Notes: generated by a model from the letters alone, not told the origin. A DNA stretch of 64,000 nt from Pseudomonas syringae (GCF_001698815.1 NZ_LGSI01000068.1:310001-374000); one strand, 5' to 3'; counted from the stretch's first letter, positions 25,229-33,597 are shown. Numbers and translations: made by a program.

Positions 25229-25564
25229 TCAGAATGAACTCCAGCCCGCACCGATCACCTGCCCGGCGCCTTCGGTTCGCATGCTGAGAATCTCTACCTG
25301 CCCGGCGACAGCGTCTGGCTCGACCAGATAGCTGGCCTGCCCCTTGAGCGAACTCAAGGTGTCCATCGCTGAACTGCAATAGAAGCCCTTGACCTCCTTG
25401 ACCCGTTCCGAGGCATTGTTCAACGCGCTTTCAACGCGTTGCAGAAAGTCCGCCAGCGGGTAACTGGCGCCCTCCTCCAGGTATTGATAAATCACCGTCG
25501 ATGGTGAATAACCGGTCGCTTCCTTGCCATTGGGCCAACGAATTCTGAAATTGACGGCGGGCAT
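25229..25564 (-). CDS. nitG: MSMEG_0570-family protein of the Nit1C cluster
   Basis: The protein has 111 residues from the ATG at 25564 (MPAVNFRIRWPNG), chosen because AGGAG sits about 8 bases upstream; the frame extends 7 codons further without such a signal. This small family occurs only in nitrilase clusters and was named from nitrogen-starvation studies. The sequence shows a beta-rich N-terminus with conserved WPNG and a central helix. No catalytic motif is evident. It partly overlaps no other gene and lies 2 bases downstream of nitF. The function is unknown. Confidence 0.85.
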   Translation of the reverse strand: MPAVNFRIRWPNGKEATGYSPSTVIYQYLEEGASYPLADFLQRVESALNNASERVKEVKGFYCSSAMDTLSSLKGQASYLVEPDAVAGQVEILSMRTEGAGQVIGAGWSSF

Positions 25565-25565
25565 A

Positions 25566-26597
25566 TCAGTGCTCCTGTTGATCAAGGTTTAAAGGGGTCA
25601 AATCAAGATGGGGGTAGCTGAAGCCGGTAAACGCCTGCTCACGCAGGTTCCAGAATTCGCCGCGCTGATCGCTGAGTTGGACGTTTAACGCGCCGCTGGC
25701 ATCAACCTCGCCGATACGCTCACAACGCACACCTTCGAAGGCAAATGCGGCCTGCACGTGCGTCCAGTCACGCTCATCCAGCGTCATTAAAAAGCCGTAG
25801 CTGGGGAACACCTGCAGCCAGCGCACGAGGTCGGCATCCGGCGGACATGGCATCGCCGCCAAGTCGATGGTCGCGCCGCAGCCGGTGGTTTCCAGCAACA
25901 TCAAAAGACTGCCGAGAACCCCGGCGTTGCTGATGTCTTTGGCCGCCCGCAGCAGTCGGGCTTCGGCCAGGCGCGGCAGCACGTCAAGCTTGCTGCGCAG
26001 GCGTTCGGCCGGTACACCTTCGAAGGCTTTCCAATAAGCGCTGTCGGCATGCCATGCGCCTTCAAGGTCGACCGCCATGGCAATGACCTGACCGGGCGCG
26101 ACATGTAAGGTCGAAAGCAATGTTTGCGCAATGCCGGTAATCGCCACGGCGAGCGCAGTCGGGTTACCGGCCGTGAGGCTGGTGTGCCCACCGGCCAGCA
26201 ACAAGCCATAGGCTTTACAGGCCGCACGAATACCCGCCAACAGTTCGTGTGCAGCCGCGTTGTCGTGATGCCAATACGCGTTGACCACCGCCGTCGCGCG
26301 ACCGCCCATGGCGGTGATGTCGCTGACATTGGCCATGACCGCTGACCAACCGGCAAACCATGGCGCCGACTCGACGAACGCCGGTAACATGCCTTCGATG
26401 GCCAGTAGCTGGTAATGATCGCCACAGACAATCGCCGCCGTGTCATCGCCGGGCAAGGCGTAAAGCTGCGCGCGGGTCAGTGATTGTTGTGTGCTGCCGA
26501 TGACGGCTGCGGGTTGCTGGATCGCTTGTTTCGAACGCATCGCCGGGGTGTTGCGCAAGGTATCGAGCAGTGCCGGCAAATCAACGACATCAGTCAT
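25566..26597 (-). CDS. nitF: AIR synthase-related protein (Sll0787 family) of the Nit1C cluster
   Basis: The protein has 343 residues. It resembles the PurM/ThiL/SelD ATP-binding superfamily: a GDDTAAIVCGDHYQLLAIEGM segment corresponds to the metal- and ATP-binding start of the fold. It also has SAVMANVSDITAMGGRATAVV and SNAGVLGSLLMLLE, the glycine-rich strands of AIR synthases. It probably activates a substrate by phosphorylation. It overlaps the end of nitE by 8 bases, so the two are coupled. In purine synthesis the fold closes a ring; here the substrate is unknown and probably derives from the nitrilase pathway. Confidence 0.88.
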   Translation of the reverse strand: MTDVVDLPALLDTLRNTPAMRSKQAIQQPAAVIGSTQQSLTRAQLYALPGDDTAAIVCGDHYQLLAIEGMLPAFVESAPWFAGWSAVMANVSDITAMGGRATAVVNAYWHHDNAAAHELLAGIRAACKAYGLLLAGGHTSLTAGNPTALAVAITGIAQTLLSTLHVAPGQVIAMAVDLEGAWHADSAYWKAFEGVPAERLRSKLDVLPRLAEARLLRAAKDISNAGVLGSLLMLLETTGCGATIDLAAMPCPPDADLVRWLQVFPSYGFLMTLDERDWTHVQAAFAFEGVRCERIGEVDASGALNVQLSDQRGEFWNLREQAFTGFSYPHLDLTPLNLDQQEH

Positions 26598-27150
26598 GGC
26601 GAGCCACCTTCAGCGCACGCAATGAAACCTGGCGCGGCATTAACGGGTAGCTCGGTAGATCCGCCTGCATCAGGCAATGCGGCTGGCCGAGCAATTCCAA
26701 TTGTTCGAGGGTTTGCCAGCTCAGGCCGTGAAAGTACCTTTCGTTCTGTGCCTGCACCGTGGCGCGAAAAACCTCGCAGCCTAACTCCTTGGCCCGTGAC
26801 ACCGCTTCGTTGACCAACGCCTTGCCGATCATGCTGTGCCGTCGATACGCCGGGGCCACACACAGACGCCCGCCGAACCACAGGCCCGGCTCTGGCTGAT
26901 AGATGCGCACTGCGCCGACCACCTGATCGGCAATCCCGCAGTTGCCCGCCAGGGCCACGATAGCAATCGCTTGAAAATCATGGCTGTCCTTGTCTTGCAC
27001 CAGCAGTTGTTGTTCATCGGAGAACACCGACCGTCGCAGGGCGAAATAGGCTTGTTTCTCCCAATTTTCGCTGGCGGGTTTGACCACCAGTTCACCGGCG
27101 CGAAACGGTTCGAAAGTGCTGTCGACCAAGGCAAAGGCAAGATTCGGCAT
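26590..27150 (-). CDS. nitE: GNAT-family acetyltransferase (Sll0786 family) of the Nit1C cluster
   Basis: The protein has 186 residues starting at MPNLAFALVD; GGAG lies 7 bases upstream of 27150, while the longer frame to 27210 has no such signal and overlaps nitD. Motif A of the GNAT fold is seen as RLCVAPAYRRHSMIGKALVN. The family (MSMEG_0567 N-terminal/Sll0786) is found only next to the nitrilase. It probably acylates an amine formed in the pathway. It lies 14 bases downstream of nitD. Confidence 0.88.
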   Translation of the reverse strand: MPNLAFALVDSTFEPFRAGELVVKPASENWEKQAYFALRRSVFSDEQQLLVQDKDSHDFQAIAIVALAGNCGIADQVVGAVRIYQPEPGLWFGGRLCVAPAYRRHSMIGKALVNEAVSRAKELGCEVFRATVQAQNERYFHGLSWQTLEQLELLGQPHCLMQADLPSYPLMPRQVSLRALKVARHD

Positions 27151-27164
27151 GGGAGTTCTCCGGC

Positions 27165-28247
27165 TTATTCGTAGCTTTTCAGGGCCGAGCACGCGCCGCA
27201 TTTGGCGCAACCGGCGTTGATCTGATCCGAGTGCAAACCGTGCCGACGCAGGCTCGCACCGATCTGCGGATACAAACGGGCCATCATCGCGCTGTCGGGT
27301 TTTGGGTGATGAGCCAATGGCGTGCCGTCAATGGGCACGAACGGCACCACGAACGGGTACACACCCAACGCGCATAGACGTTCACTCATCTCACTGATGG
27401 CGGCTTCGCTGTCACCCAGTCCGGCGAGAATGTAGGTGCTGACCTGGCCGCGACCGAACACTTCGACCGCCGCACTGAAGGCGTCGAAATAGCGGCTCAG
27501 CGGCACTTCGGCCTTGCCCGGCATGATCCGTTGGCGCACTTCGTCGGTGACCGCTTCCAGGTGCATGCCCAGCGACACCACGCCGCTGTCGGCCAGGCGC
27601 TGGAACCAGCGATCATCGTCCGGCGGCTCGCACTGCGCCTGAATTGGCAGATCGACCGCAGCGGTTACAGCAGCGGCGGACTCACACAAGATCGCCGCGC
27701 CACGGTCCGGGGTTTGCGGCGTGCCGGTGGTCATTACCATGTGCTTGACGCCATCAAGCTCCACTGCCGCTTTTGCCACTTCCGCCAGTTGTTGCGGACG
27801 TTTACGGGCGATGGTTTTACCCGCCGCCAACGACTGGCCGATGGCGCAAAACTGACAGGAACTGCCGCGATCATTGAAACGAATGCAGTGCTGCAACACT
27901 GTCGTCGCGAGTACATCGCTGCTGTGCAGCGTGGCGATTTTCCAATAGGGAACGCCATCGGCAGTGCTCAACCCATAGAACTTCGGCACACCGGGCATCT
28001 GCACCTGACCAACCTGCAAGCCTTCGCGAAAAATCAGCGCCTGGCTGCCATCGGCGCTGGGCTGCGCTTGATAGGGTGAATCCTGAGACGCTTGATTGAG
28101 GATCGGCACCATCATGGTCCGGCTGCCAAAACTCAGCGCCTTGTGATCCGAAGGCCCCGCGCCACCTTGTCGCGACAAGCCGTTTTGTGCGACGGGCCAG
28201 CGCACGCCATGGCATTGCAGCTCAGCCAGCAATTCATTGGTTTGCAT
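27165..28247 (-). CDS. nitD: MSMEG_0568-family radical SAM protein of the Nit1C cluster
   Basis: The protein has 360 residues from the ATG at 28247, with GAGGAG about 8 bases upstream; this start lies inside the end of nitC (14-base overlap). The candidate iron-sulfur cysteines are Cys121, Cys131 and Cys134, spaced C-x9-C-x2-C, unlike the common C-x3-C-x2-C. A second cluster, C-x2-C-x2-C, is at 347-353 (CAKCGAC) close to the C-terminus. A BioB-like TIM barrel is suggested by TTGTPQTPDRGA and SLGMHLEAVTDEV. It probably does radical chemistry on the nitrilase product or a precursor. The reaction is not known. Confidence 0.88.
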   Translation of the reverse strand: MQTNELLAELQCHGVRWPVAQNGLSRQGGAGPSDHKALSFGSRTMMVPILNQASQDSPYQAQPSADGSQALIFREGLQVGQVQMPGVPKFYGLSTADGVPYWKIATLHSSDVLATTVLQHCIRFNDRGSSCQFCAIGQSLAAGKTIARKRPQQLAEVAKAAVELDGVKHMVMTTGTPQTPDRGAAILCESAAAVTAAVDLPIQAQCEPPDDDRWFQRLADSGVVSLGMHLEAVTDEVRQRIMPGKAEVPLSRYFDAFSAAVEVFGRGQVSTYILAGLGDSEAAISEMSERLCALGVYPFVVPFVPIDGTPLAHHPKPDSAMMARLYPQIGASLRRHGLHSDQINAGCAKCGACSALKSYE

Positions 28248-29211
28248 GATCGAACTCCTCGGTGACCATCGACGCAAAGTGCGCGCCGCGCTCATGCACA
28301 TGGGCCGTCGGCGTGCGGTCGATCAACAGGCTGAGCAGTTCCGGGCGGCTGTAATGCCCGACGGCATCCATCATCCGTTTGCGCTTGTCGATCAAGGCCA
28401 GATCCAGGTCGGCGATCACCACGCCCTCCCCCGAACGCAGCGGCTCGCCGAGCAACTTGCCCTCGGGCGAGACGATCGCGGTGAAGCAACCGCCCGAGAT
28501 CGGGCCGAGACCACAACCGGTGTCCTGCATGATCTGGCCCTGCTGATCGGCATCCAGCCACGCGGTGGCATTCACCACGAAACAGCCGGACTCCAAAGCG
28601 TGATGGCGGATGGTGACTTCGATCTGCTCGGCAAAGATGTCGCCCACCAGTGAGCCGGGAAACATCGCGGCGTGAATCTGCTCGCCGTCCGCCATCAAGG
28701 CGTAGCGGGCCAACGGGTTGTAATGTTCCCAGCACGCCAGCGAACCGATGCGCCCGATCGCGCTGTCGATGGCGCGCAGGCCAGAACCATCGCCCTGTCC
28801 CCAGACCATGCGCTCGTGGTAGGTCGGGGTGATTTTGCGACGGTGCTGAATCAAGCTGCCGTCGGCATCGAACAGTAATTGCGCGTTGTAGATCGTGCCG
28901 CCATCGCGCTCATTGACACCGATGGAGACGACCATTCCCGCTTGCTTGCACGCTTCACCAATTGCCAGCGTGGCGGCGGACGGCACGGTAACGGATTGAT
29001 CAAGCAATTTGAGGTGTTGTGCGCCCATGGCAAATGCCGGCTGCACAAATGAAAAATACGGGTAATAAGGCACCACCGTTTCCGGGAACACGGCGAACTG
29101 CACGCCTTGTCGGCCGAGGGCGATGATCTGTTGGCAGACCTTGTCCACGGTGCCTTCGCGGTTGTAAAGCACCGGGCTGATCTGTACGGCGGCTGCGCGA
29201 ATGATGGCCAT
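28234..29211 (-). CDS. nitC: Nitrilase of the Nit1C cluster (Nit6803 family)
   Basis: The protein has 325 residues. The nitrilase catalytic triad is present: Glu44 in FPETVVPYYP, Lys126 in RRKITPTYHERM and Cys160 in GSLACWEHYNPLARY. The fit to aliphatic/Nit6803-type nitrilases is good. Such enzymes hydrolyse a nitrile to the acid and ammonia; in cyanide-assimilating Pseudomonas this gene is linked to use of cyanide nitrogen. It follows a REP pair that separates it from nitB and overlaps nitD. The true substrate may be a nitrile formed from cyanide rather than cyanide itself. Confidence 0.92.
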   Translation of the reverse strand: MAIIRAAAVQISPVLYNREGTVDKVCQQIIALGRQGVQFAVFPETVVPYYPYFSFVQPAFAMGAQHLKLLDQSVTVPSAATLAIGEACKQAGMVVSIGVNERDGGTIYNAQLLFDADGSLIQHRRKITPTYHERMVWGQGDGSGLRAIDSAIGRIGSLACWEHYNPLARYALMADGEQIHAAMFPGSLVGDIFAEQIEVTIRHHALESGCFVVNATAWLDADQQGQIMQDTGCGLGPISGGCFTAIVSPEGKLLGEPLRSGEGVVIADLDLALIDKRKRMMDAVGHYSRPELLSLLIDRTPTAHVHERGAHFASMVTEEFDHANQ

Positions 29212-29243
29212 GATGGGTCCTAAAGTCAGTGTGTTCGGAAGAT

Positions 29244-29326
29244 CCTGTGGGAGCTGGCTTGCCAGCGATGCGGGCGACGCGGTGATTCAGACGCACCGCC
29301 ATCGCGAGCAAGCTCGCTCCTACAGG
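29244..29326. repeat. Pseudomonas REP pair (BIME) inside the nit operon
   Basis: Two inverted REP units: CCTGTGGGAGCTGGCTTGCC and onwards at 29244-29270, and its inverse GCGAGCAAGCTCGCTCCTAC at 29303-29322 within 29300-29326. This sequence type is scattered through genomes of the fluorescens and putida groups. Its position between nitB and nitC could stabilise the upstream mRNA or attenuate downstream expression. Confidence 0.88.
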
Positions 29327-29337
29327 GTGTCGATGAC

Positions 29338-29820
29338 TCAAGCAGTCCAGGTATCGATGATCATCGCGCCTTCACGACGCATCAGCAGACGCAGATCCAT
29401 CACGTCCAGCGGGTTGATCGGGCGGATGCCTTCGATCAGGGCTTTTTCGGTCTGGCCATACAGCGCCTGCAAAGCGAAGCGGCAGGCGTAGACCTCTCCG
29501 CCCTCCTCCATGAACTGGATGAGCTGCTTGTTCACCGCCAGATGACCGGGGAACGCTTCGGCCCCCAGGGTCGGGAAACCGCGTTGCACGCCCAGTTGCA
29601 CACCTGGCCCGTACAGCAGAATCTTGGTTTCGAAGCCTTTGCGCAGCAGGCGCTTGGCCTGAAGCATGTTGACAAGGCCAATGGAGCCCTCGAACGCGAT
29701 TGTGTGGAAGGTGATCAGGACTTTTTCGCCGGGCTCGGCTTTGACGTCCTCGAAGACTTTCTCTTCGTAATTGACCAGGAAGTCGCCGTCTTTGTAATGG
29801 GGGATGTCCACGGTTGGCAT
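29338..29820 (-). CDS. nitB: MSMEG_0572/Sll0783-family nitrogen-starvation protein, first gene of Nit1C
   Basis: The protein has 160 residues. The family is found at the head of nitrilase clusters in cyanobacteria, mycobacteria and pseudomonads. The sequence has a DsrE-like alternating pattern (KVLITFHTIAFEGSIGLVNM, TKILLYGPGVQLG, VYACRFALQALYG) consistent with an alpha/beta fold with one conserved Cys. GGAG lies 10 bases before the ATG. It is the promoter-proximal gene downstream of the sigma54 site. The biochemical role is unknown; in cyanobacteria the family has been connected to nitrogen-stress storage compounds. Confidence 0.88.
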   Translation of the reverse strand: MPTVDIPHYKDGDFLVNYEEKVFEDVKAEPGEKVLITFHTIAFEGSIGLVNMLQAKRLLRKGFETKILLYGPGVQLGVQRGFPTLGAEAFPGHLAVNKQLIQFMEEGGEVYACRFALQALYGQTEKALIEGIRPINPLDVMDLRLLMRREGAMIIDTWTA

Positions 29821-29888
29821 AGTGTCGCTCTCCAGTTTCTTCGTGCTTGAACGTCAGCCTGTGTTGGCTGCCGGGTTGCAAGAGATAG

Positions 29889-29904
29889 AGCGAACGCCGT
29901 GCCA
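29889..29904 (-). promoter_or_regulatory. Sigma54 (-24/-12) promoter of nitB-H
   Basis: On the minus strand the site reads TGGCACGGCGTTCGCT, with GG and GC separated by exactly 10 bases, close to the consensus TGGCACG-N4-TTGCW. It lies 69 bases upstream of nitB, and the divergent gene encodes a sigma54 activator. Confidence 0.85.
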
Positions 29905-29932
29905 GAAAATAAAACCGAAATTTATACGCTGC

Positions 29933-29945
29933 CAACTGGTTGATT
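29933..29945 (-). promoter_or_regulatory. IHF binding site
   Basis: The minus strand reads AATCAACCAGTTG, a perfect match to WATCAA-N4-TTR. It lies between the sigma54 promoter and the upstream activator dyads, where DNA bending is expected for such promoters. Confidence 0.7.
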
Positions 29946-30022
29946 TCGTTGAGTATGTATATCTGATCTGGTTTTTAATCCCGCTTCTGATGCTATCGGT
30001 GAAGCACGGATTCCCGTAGAAA

Positions 30023-30059
30023 TACGAATATTCGTAGCGACAAATCACGAGATCTCGTA
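30023..30059. promoter_or_regulatory. Two dyad activator sites for NitA
   Basis: TACGAATATTCGTA (30023-30036) and CACGAGATCTCGTA (30046-30059) share the form TACGA-N4-TCGTA, with centres 23 bases apart. They lie about 120-170 bases upstream of the -24/-12 promoter and directly before nitA, so they could also control nitA itself. Confidence 0.7.
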
Positions 30060-30062
30060 GCC

Positions 30063-31958
30063 ATGACTGAAACAGACTCTCTCAGCGGTTGGGCCGATCT
30101 GGCGTATTCGTCGCGGCATATGGTGTTCGAGCATTGCGCCGAAGCCATCGCGCTGCTTAACCCGTTCTCCGATCGCCTGGGCGACCTGAACATCGCCGCC
30201 TGCAAGTTGCTTGGCTACCCGCGTCAGGAACTGCTGGTACTGCCAGTAAGCAAGCTGTTCGGCCATCAGCTGGCCGACCTGATCGTGTTCACCCAGGCGG
30301 TAATGGACAAAGGTCGCGGCTGGACCGAAGAGCTGAGCTGCAACTGCAAAAGCGGCGAACGCATCGAGCTGGAGATTTCCGCTACAACCCTGCAGATCAA
30401 GGGAGAGCAACAACTGATCCTGGTGCTGCGCGAGTTGAGTCATGAGAAGTACCAGCGCGACCAGGCGCATACCGAGCGCACCATGCGCGGCGGGCTGATA
30501 GAGTGGCGCAACATTCTCAACCTGTTTCAGGAAAGTGAGCGCGATAACCAGTTGCTGCTCAGTTCGGTGGGCGACGGCATCTACAGCATTGACAGCGAAG
30601 GCCTGGCCACCTTCGTCAACCCGGCCGGCGCGCGCATGCTGGGTTGGGAGCCGCAGGACATGATCGGCAAGAACATCCATCGCATCCACCACCATACTCA
30701 CGCCGACGGCAGCCATTACCCGGTCGAAGAATGTCCGATTTATAAAGCCGTGCGCGACGGTGTGGTGCATGAGGGGCGTCAGGAAGTGTTCTGGCGTCGC
30801 GACGGCAGTTCGTTTCCGGTGGAATTCACCAGTACTCCGGTGATTTCCGAGGGCCGAATCGTCGGCGCGGTGGTGGTGTTTCGCGATATCACAGAGCGGC
30901 GCAGCACCGAAATCCAGCTACAAAACGCCCTGGAAGAACTCAAGGTGCTCAAGGAGCGGCTCGAAGAACAAAACGCCTATCTGCAGGAAGAGATCCACAT
31001 CGAGCACAACTTCCGCGAGATTGTCGGCCAGAGCGAACCGATCAAAAAAATCATCAAACAGATCGACGTGGTCGCCCCCACCGATGCCAGTGTGCTGATC
31101 AACGGCGAGTCGGGGACCGGCAAGGAACTGATTGCTCGCGCGATCCATCAGGCCAGCCGCCGCAATGCCAGCCCGCTGATTCGAGTCAACTGTGCAGCGA
31201 TTCCCGCTGAGCTGTTCGAGAGCGAGTTCTTCGGGCACATTCGCGGCGCGTTTACCGGCGCCGTACGGGATCGCGTTGGCCGCTTTGAGCTGGCTGACGG
31301 CGGCACGCTGTTTCTCGACGAAATCGGTGAGATCCCGCTGGAACTGCAAAGCAAACTGCTGCGCGTGCTGCAGGAAGGCCAGTTTGAACGGGTCGGTGAA
31401 GAGCGCACCCGTAAAGTCGATGTGCGGATCATTGCCGCAACCAACAGGGATCTGCGACAGGAAATCGTCGCGAAAAACTTTCGCGAAGACCTGTATTTCC
31501 GACTCAATGTTTTTCCTATCCAGTCGCCGGCGCTACGCGAACGACCGATCGATATCGCGCCGCTGGCCGCACATTTCCTCAAACAGACCGGCAAGCGTCT
31601 GAACATGCCTGGGCGGCGCTTGCGCAACAGCGATATCGAGCAGCTGCAACGCTATTCATGGCCGGGGAATATCCGCGAACTGCAAAACGTGATCGAGCGC
31701 GCGTTGATCACTTCGATTGGCGCGGATCTGAACCTGGACCTGCCGGATGAGTCGACCACCCAGAACAGCAGTTTCCAGGCGACCGACCGCCAGATCATCA
31801 TGACCGACGCGCAAATCCGTGACCTTGAGCGAAGCAACCTGCAGGCTGCGCTGGCGGCAACCAAGGGCAAGCTGTTTGGTAAGGAAGGCGCGGCAGAGCT
31901 GCTGGGCATAAAACCCACGACGTTGGCATCTCGACTTAAACGCCTGGATCTGAGCTGA
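30063..31958 (+). CDS. nitA: Sigma54-dependent activator with PAS domains, regulator of the nit operon
   Basis: The protein has 631 residues. Two PAS-like sensor domains fill residues 1-290: one around CAEAIALLNPFSDR and one around VGDGIYSIDSEGLATFVNPAG, ending in the PAC-type VVVFRDITERR. A short coiled coil (ELKVLKERLEEQNAYLQEEI) links to the AAA+ domain with Walker A GESGTGKE at 348-355, the sigma54-contacting GAFTGA at 395-400 and Walker B GGTLFLDEIGE. A Fis-type helix-turn-helix ends the protein (GKEGAAELLGIKPTTLASRL). It should activate the divergent promoter in response to a small molecule or redox signal sensed by PAS. There is no strong ribosome binding site before the ATG; the two dyads abut it. 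Confidence 0.93.
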   Translation: MTETDSLSGWADLAYSSRHMVFEHCAEAIALLNPFSDRLGDLNIAACKLLGYPRQELLVLPVSKLFGHQLADLIVFTQAVMDKGRGWTEELSCNCKSGERIELEISATTLQIKGEQQLILVLRELSHEKYQRDQAHTERTMRGGLIEWRNILNLFQESERDNQLLLSSVGDGIYSIDSEGLATFVNPAGARMLGWEPQDMIGKNIHRIHHHTHADGSHYPVEECPIYKAVRDGVVHEGRQEVFWRRDGSSFPVEFTSTPVISEGRIVGAVVVFRDITERRSTEIQLQNALEELKVLKERLEEQNAYLQEEIHIEHNFREIVGQSEPIKKIIKQIDVVAPTDASVLINGESGTGKELIARAIHQASRRNASPLIRVNCAAIPAELFESEFFGHIRGAFTGAVRDRVGRFELADGGTLFLDEIGEIPLELQSKLLRVLQEGQFERVGEERTRKVDVRIIAATNRDLRQEIVAKNFREDLYFRLNVFPIQSPALRERPIDIAPLAAHFLKQTGKRLNMPGRRLRNSDIEQLQRYSWPGNIRELQNVIERALITSIGADLNLDLPDESTTQNSSFQATDRQIIMTDAQIRDLERSNLQAALAATKGKLFGKEGAAELLGIKPTTLASRLKRLDLS

Positions 31959-31989
31959 GCGATTGGCGCTTTTTACATCAGTCCCCATG

Positions 31990-32073
31990 GGTTGTTAGCG
32001 CATCTCATGTGGCCATCGGGCAGACATCCGGCACCCAAGTTGCGGGTGTTCATTGATTTCCTCAATCGGAACT
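31990..32073 (+). pseudogene. C-terminal remnant of a LysR-type regulator
   Basis: The in-frame stretch HLMWPSGRHPAPKLRVFIDF is the conserved C-terminus of LysR regulators. Nothing of the remaining gene precedes it: nitA ends 31 bases upstream. The frame runs on into unrelated sequence to 32237. It is a scar of a deleted regulator gene. Confidence 0.7.
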
Positions 32074-32117
32074 ACAAAAAGGCCCAGATAGCGGATTACC
32101 TCGAACACCGAGTCATC

Positions 32118-33257
32118 TCACGAGTGCAGGCCGATCCAGCCGTTGATGCCTACATACATGCCTACGCAGATGATCAACACGCTGGAGAGGTAAGGTGCTC
32201 GTCGAGCGGCGGCATTGAGCCAGGGGAAACGATTTGAGGCTTTTCGAGCGCCGATGGCGGCGACAGCGCCAACGGTGACCAAGGTAATCGCGAGGCCGAG
32301 GCTGAAGCAGAGCACCATCACAGCACCCAGGGTGGTCTGCTTAACTTGCAAGCAGAGCAGCAGCACGGTGATCGCTGCCGGGCAAGGGATCAGCCCCCCG
32401 GTCAGGCCAAACATCAGGATCTGACCGTTGCTCACCTCACGATTGGTGAAGCGCTTGCGAATATCGTTGGCATGGGCCTTTTCATGGGCGTCCTGGTAAC
32501 CCTCAGCGGTCAGGTTCAATCCGTCCAGATCGCCGTGATCATGATCATGGTTATGACCATGATCGTGCTCTTTGAAGTCCAGGTCGTAGTCGTGGCTGTG
32601 GCTTGCGTGCCCCAGGCTGAGCCGGGCGCTGAACTCATGCGGTTCCGGTATCGCATCTGGCGACTGGAGAAAACCGTCCTGCTGCACGAACCTGAATTGT
32701 TGCATCAAACCGTCCGGTCGAACGGTATGTACCACTACCTCGTCCGCGCTCCAGCCGTGTCCAGACAGAGCCTTCAAGCGCCAGTGAGGAGGTACGCCCT
32801 GTTCGAAAATCGACAATTCGACGCGCCCGTGCCCTGTGTCAATGCGGTGTGTTTCGTCATGGCCATGGTGGTCACCATCAACACCGTTTGCCTCTTCGAA
32901 CTTATACAGCTGCTCGCCACGCCATGTGCGCCACAGCATCCATAGTGCAATGGCAATGATCAGAGCAGAAGATGCGAGCTGGAAGTAAGGCTCTGTGGTT
33001 TCAGCATCCAGACCCTGGCCTAGATACATCCCACTAATGGCCACCAACCAGACGACAGCGGTATGCGACAGCGTGGCTGCGAGCCCCAGCAGCACTGCCT
33101 GCTTGACGGAACCCCGGATGGCCACAATGAACGCCGCCATCATGGTTTTGGAGTGCCCCGGCTCTAGCCCGTGCAACGCTCCCAGCAAGATGGCACTGGG
33201 GAAATACAGCCAGGCGTGCGAACCACCTTGCTGCAACAATTCGACAAAGCTCAGCAT
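32118..33257 (-). CDS. rcnA: Nickel/cobalt efflux protein RcnA
   Basis: The protein has 379 residues and six or so membrane helices. The first block contains ALHGLEPGHSKTMMAAF, the HX4D-like/NiCoT signature of the family. The long central loop is rich in His and Asp (HDHGHNHDHDHG), a metal-binding segment, and another His-rich stretch precedes it (DGDHHGHDETH). It exports Ni and Co from the cytoplasm. It starts 7 bases after rcnR and is co-transcribed with it. The loop is longer than that of E. coli RcnA and includes an extra predicted globular part (about residues 130-220). Confidence 0.93.
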   Translation of the reverse strand: MLSFVELLQQGGSHAWLYFPSAILLGALHGLEPGHSKTMMAAFIVAIRGSVKQAVLLGLAATLSHTAVVWLVAISGMYLGQGLDAETTEPYFQLASSALIIAIALWMLWRTWRGEQLYKFEEANGVDGDHHGHDETHRIDTGHGRVELSIFEQGVPPHWRLKALSGHGWSADEVVVHTVRPDGLMQQFRFVQQDGFLQSPDAIPEPHEFSARLSLGHASHSHDYDLDFKEHDHGHNHDHDHGDLDGLNLTAEGYQDAHEKAHANDIRKRFTNREVSNGQILMFGLTGGLIPCPAAITVLLLCLQVKQTTLGAVMVLCFSLGLAITLVTVGAVAAIGARKASNRFPWLNAAARRAPYLSSVLIICVGMYVGINGWIGLHS

Positions 33258-33264
33258 GCGAGAC

Positions 33265-33558
33265 CTACAGGTATTTAGTGATTTGCTTGAAGGCTTCCAG
33301 CGGTGCCCGCTCGCCTTTTGCGAGTGAATCTACGGTGTCTTCAAGGCAGTGATCGATGTGATCCTGAATCAACGTGCGTTTGGCTTGGCATACCGCTTTC
33401 TCAACAGCGTGAAGCTGCTGGGCGATATCCACACACTCACGGCCTTCTTCGATCATGGCGATGATGCCGCGCAAATGACCGTCTGCCCGCTTCAAGCGCT
33501 TGATAACGGCCTCATGGGACAAGTGCGTGTGGCCATGGGGGTGGTCGTGCTCACTCAT
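33265..33558 (-). CDS. rcnR: RcnR/FrmR-family metal-responsive repressor
   Basis: The protein has 97 residues. It is an all-helical CsoR/RcnR-type repressor: RLKRADGHLRGIIAMIEEGRECVDI carries the conserved Cys, and HIDHCLEDTV carries the second metal-ligand helix. The N-terminal tail has extra His residues (HDHPHGHTHLSH), useful for Ni/Co sensing as in RcnR. It probably represses its own operon by binding the G-tract palindrome 40 bases upstream and releases it when Ni or Co binds. Confidence 0.92.
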   Translation of the reverse strand: MSEHDHPHGHTHLSHEAVIKRLKRADGHLRGIIAMIEEGRECVDIAQQLHAVEKAVCQAKRTLIQDHIDHCLEDTVDSLAKGERAPLEAFKQITKYL

Positions 33559-33597
33559 GGTTTGAGCCTCTGGTCTGAATGATTCAGGCCGGCACTT

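Noticed and set aside
31955..31974. Terminator after nitA
   Set aside because: The stem AGCG/CGCT before five T has only four base pairs and is too weak to call with confidence.
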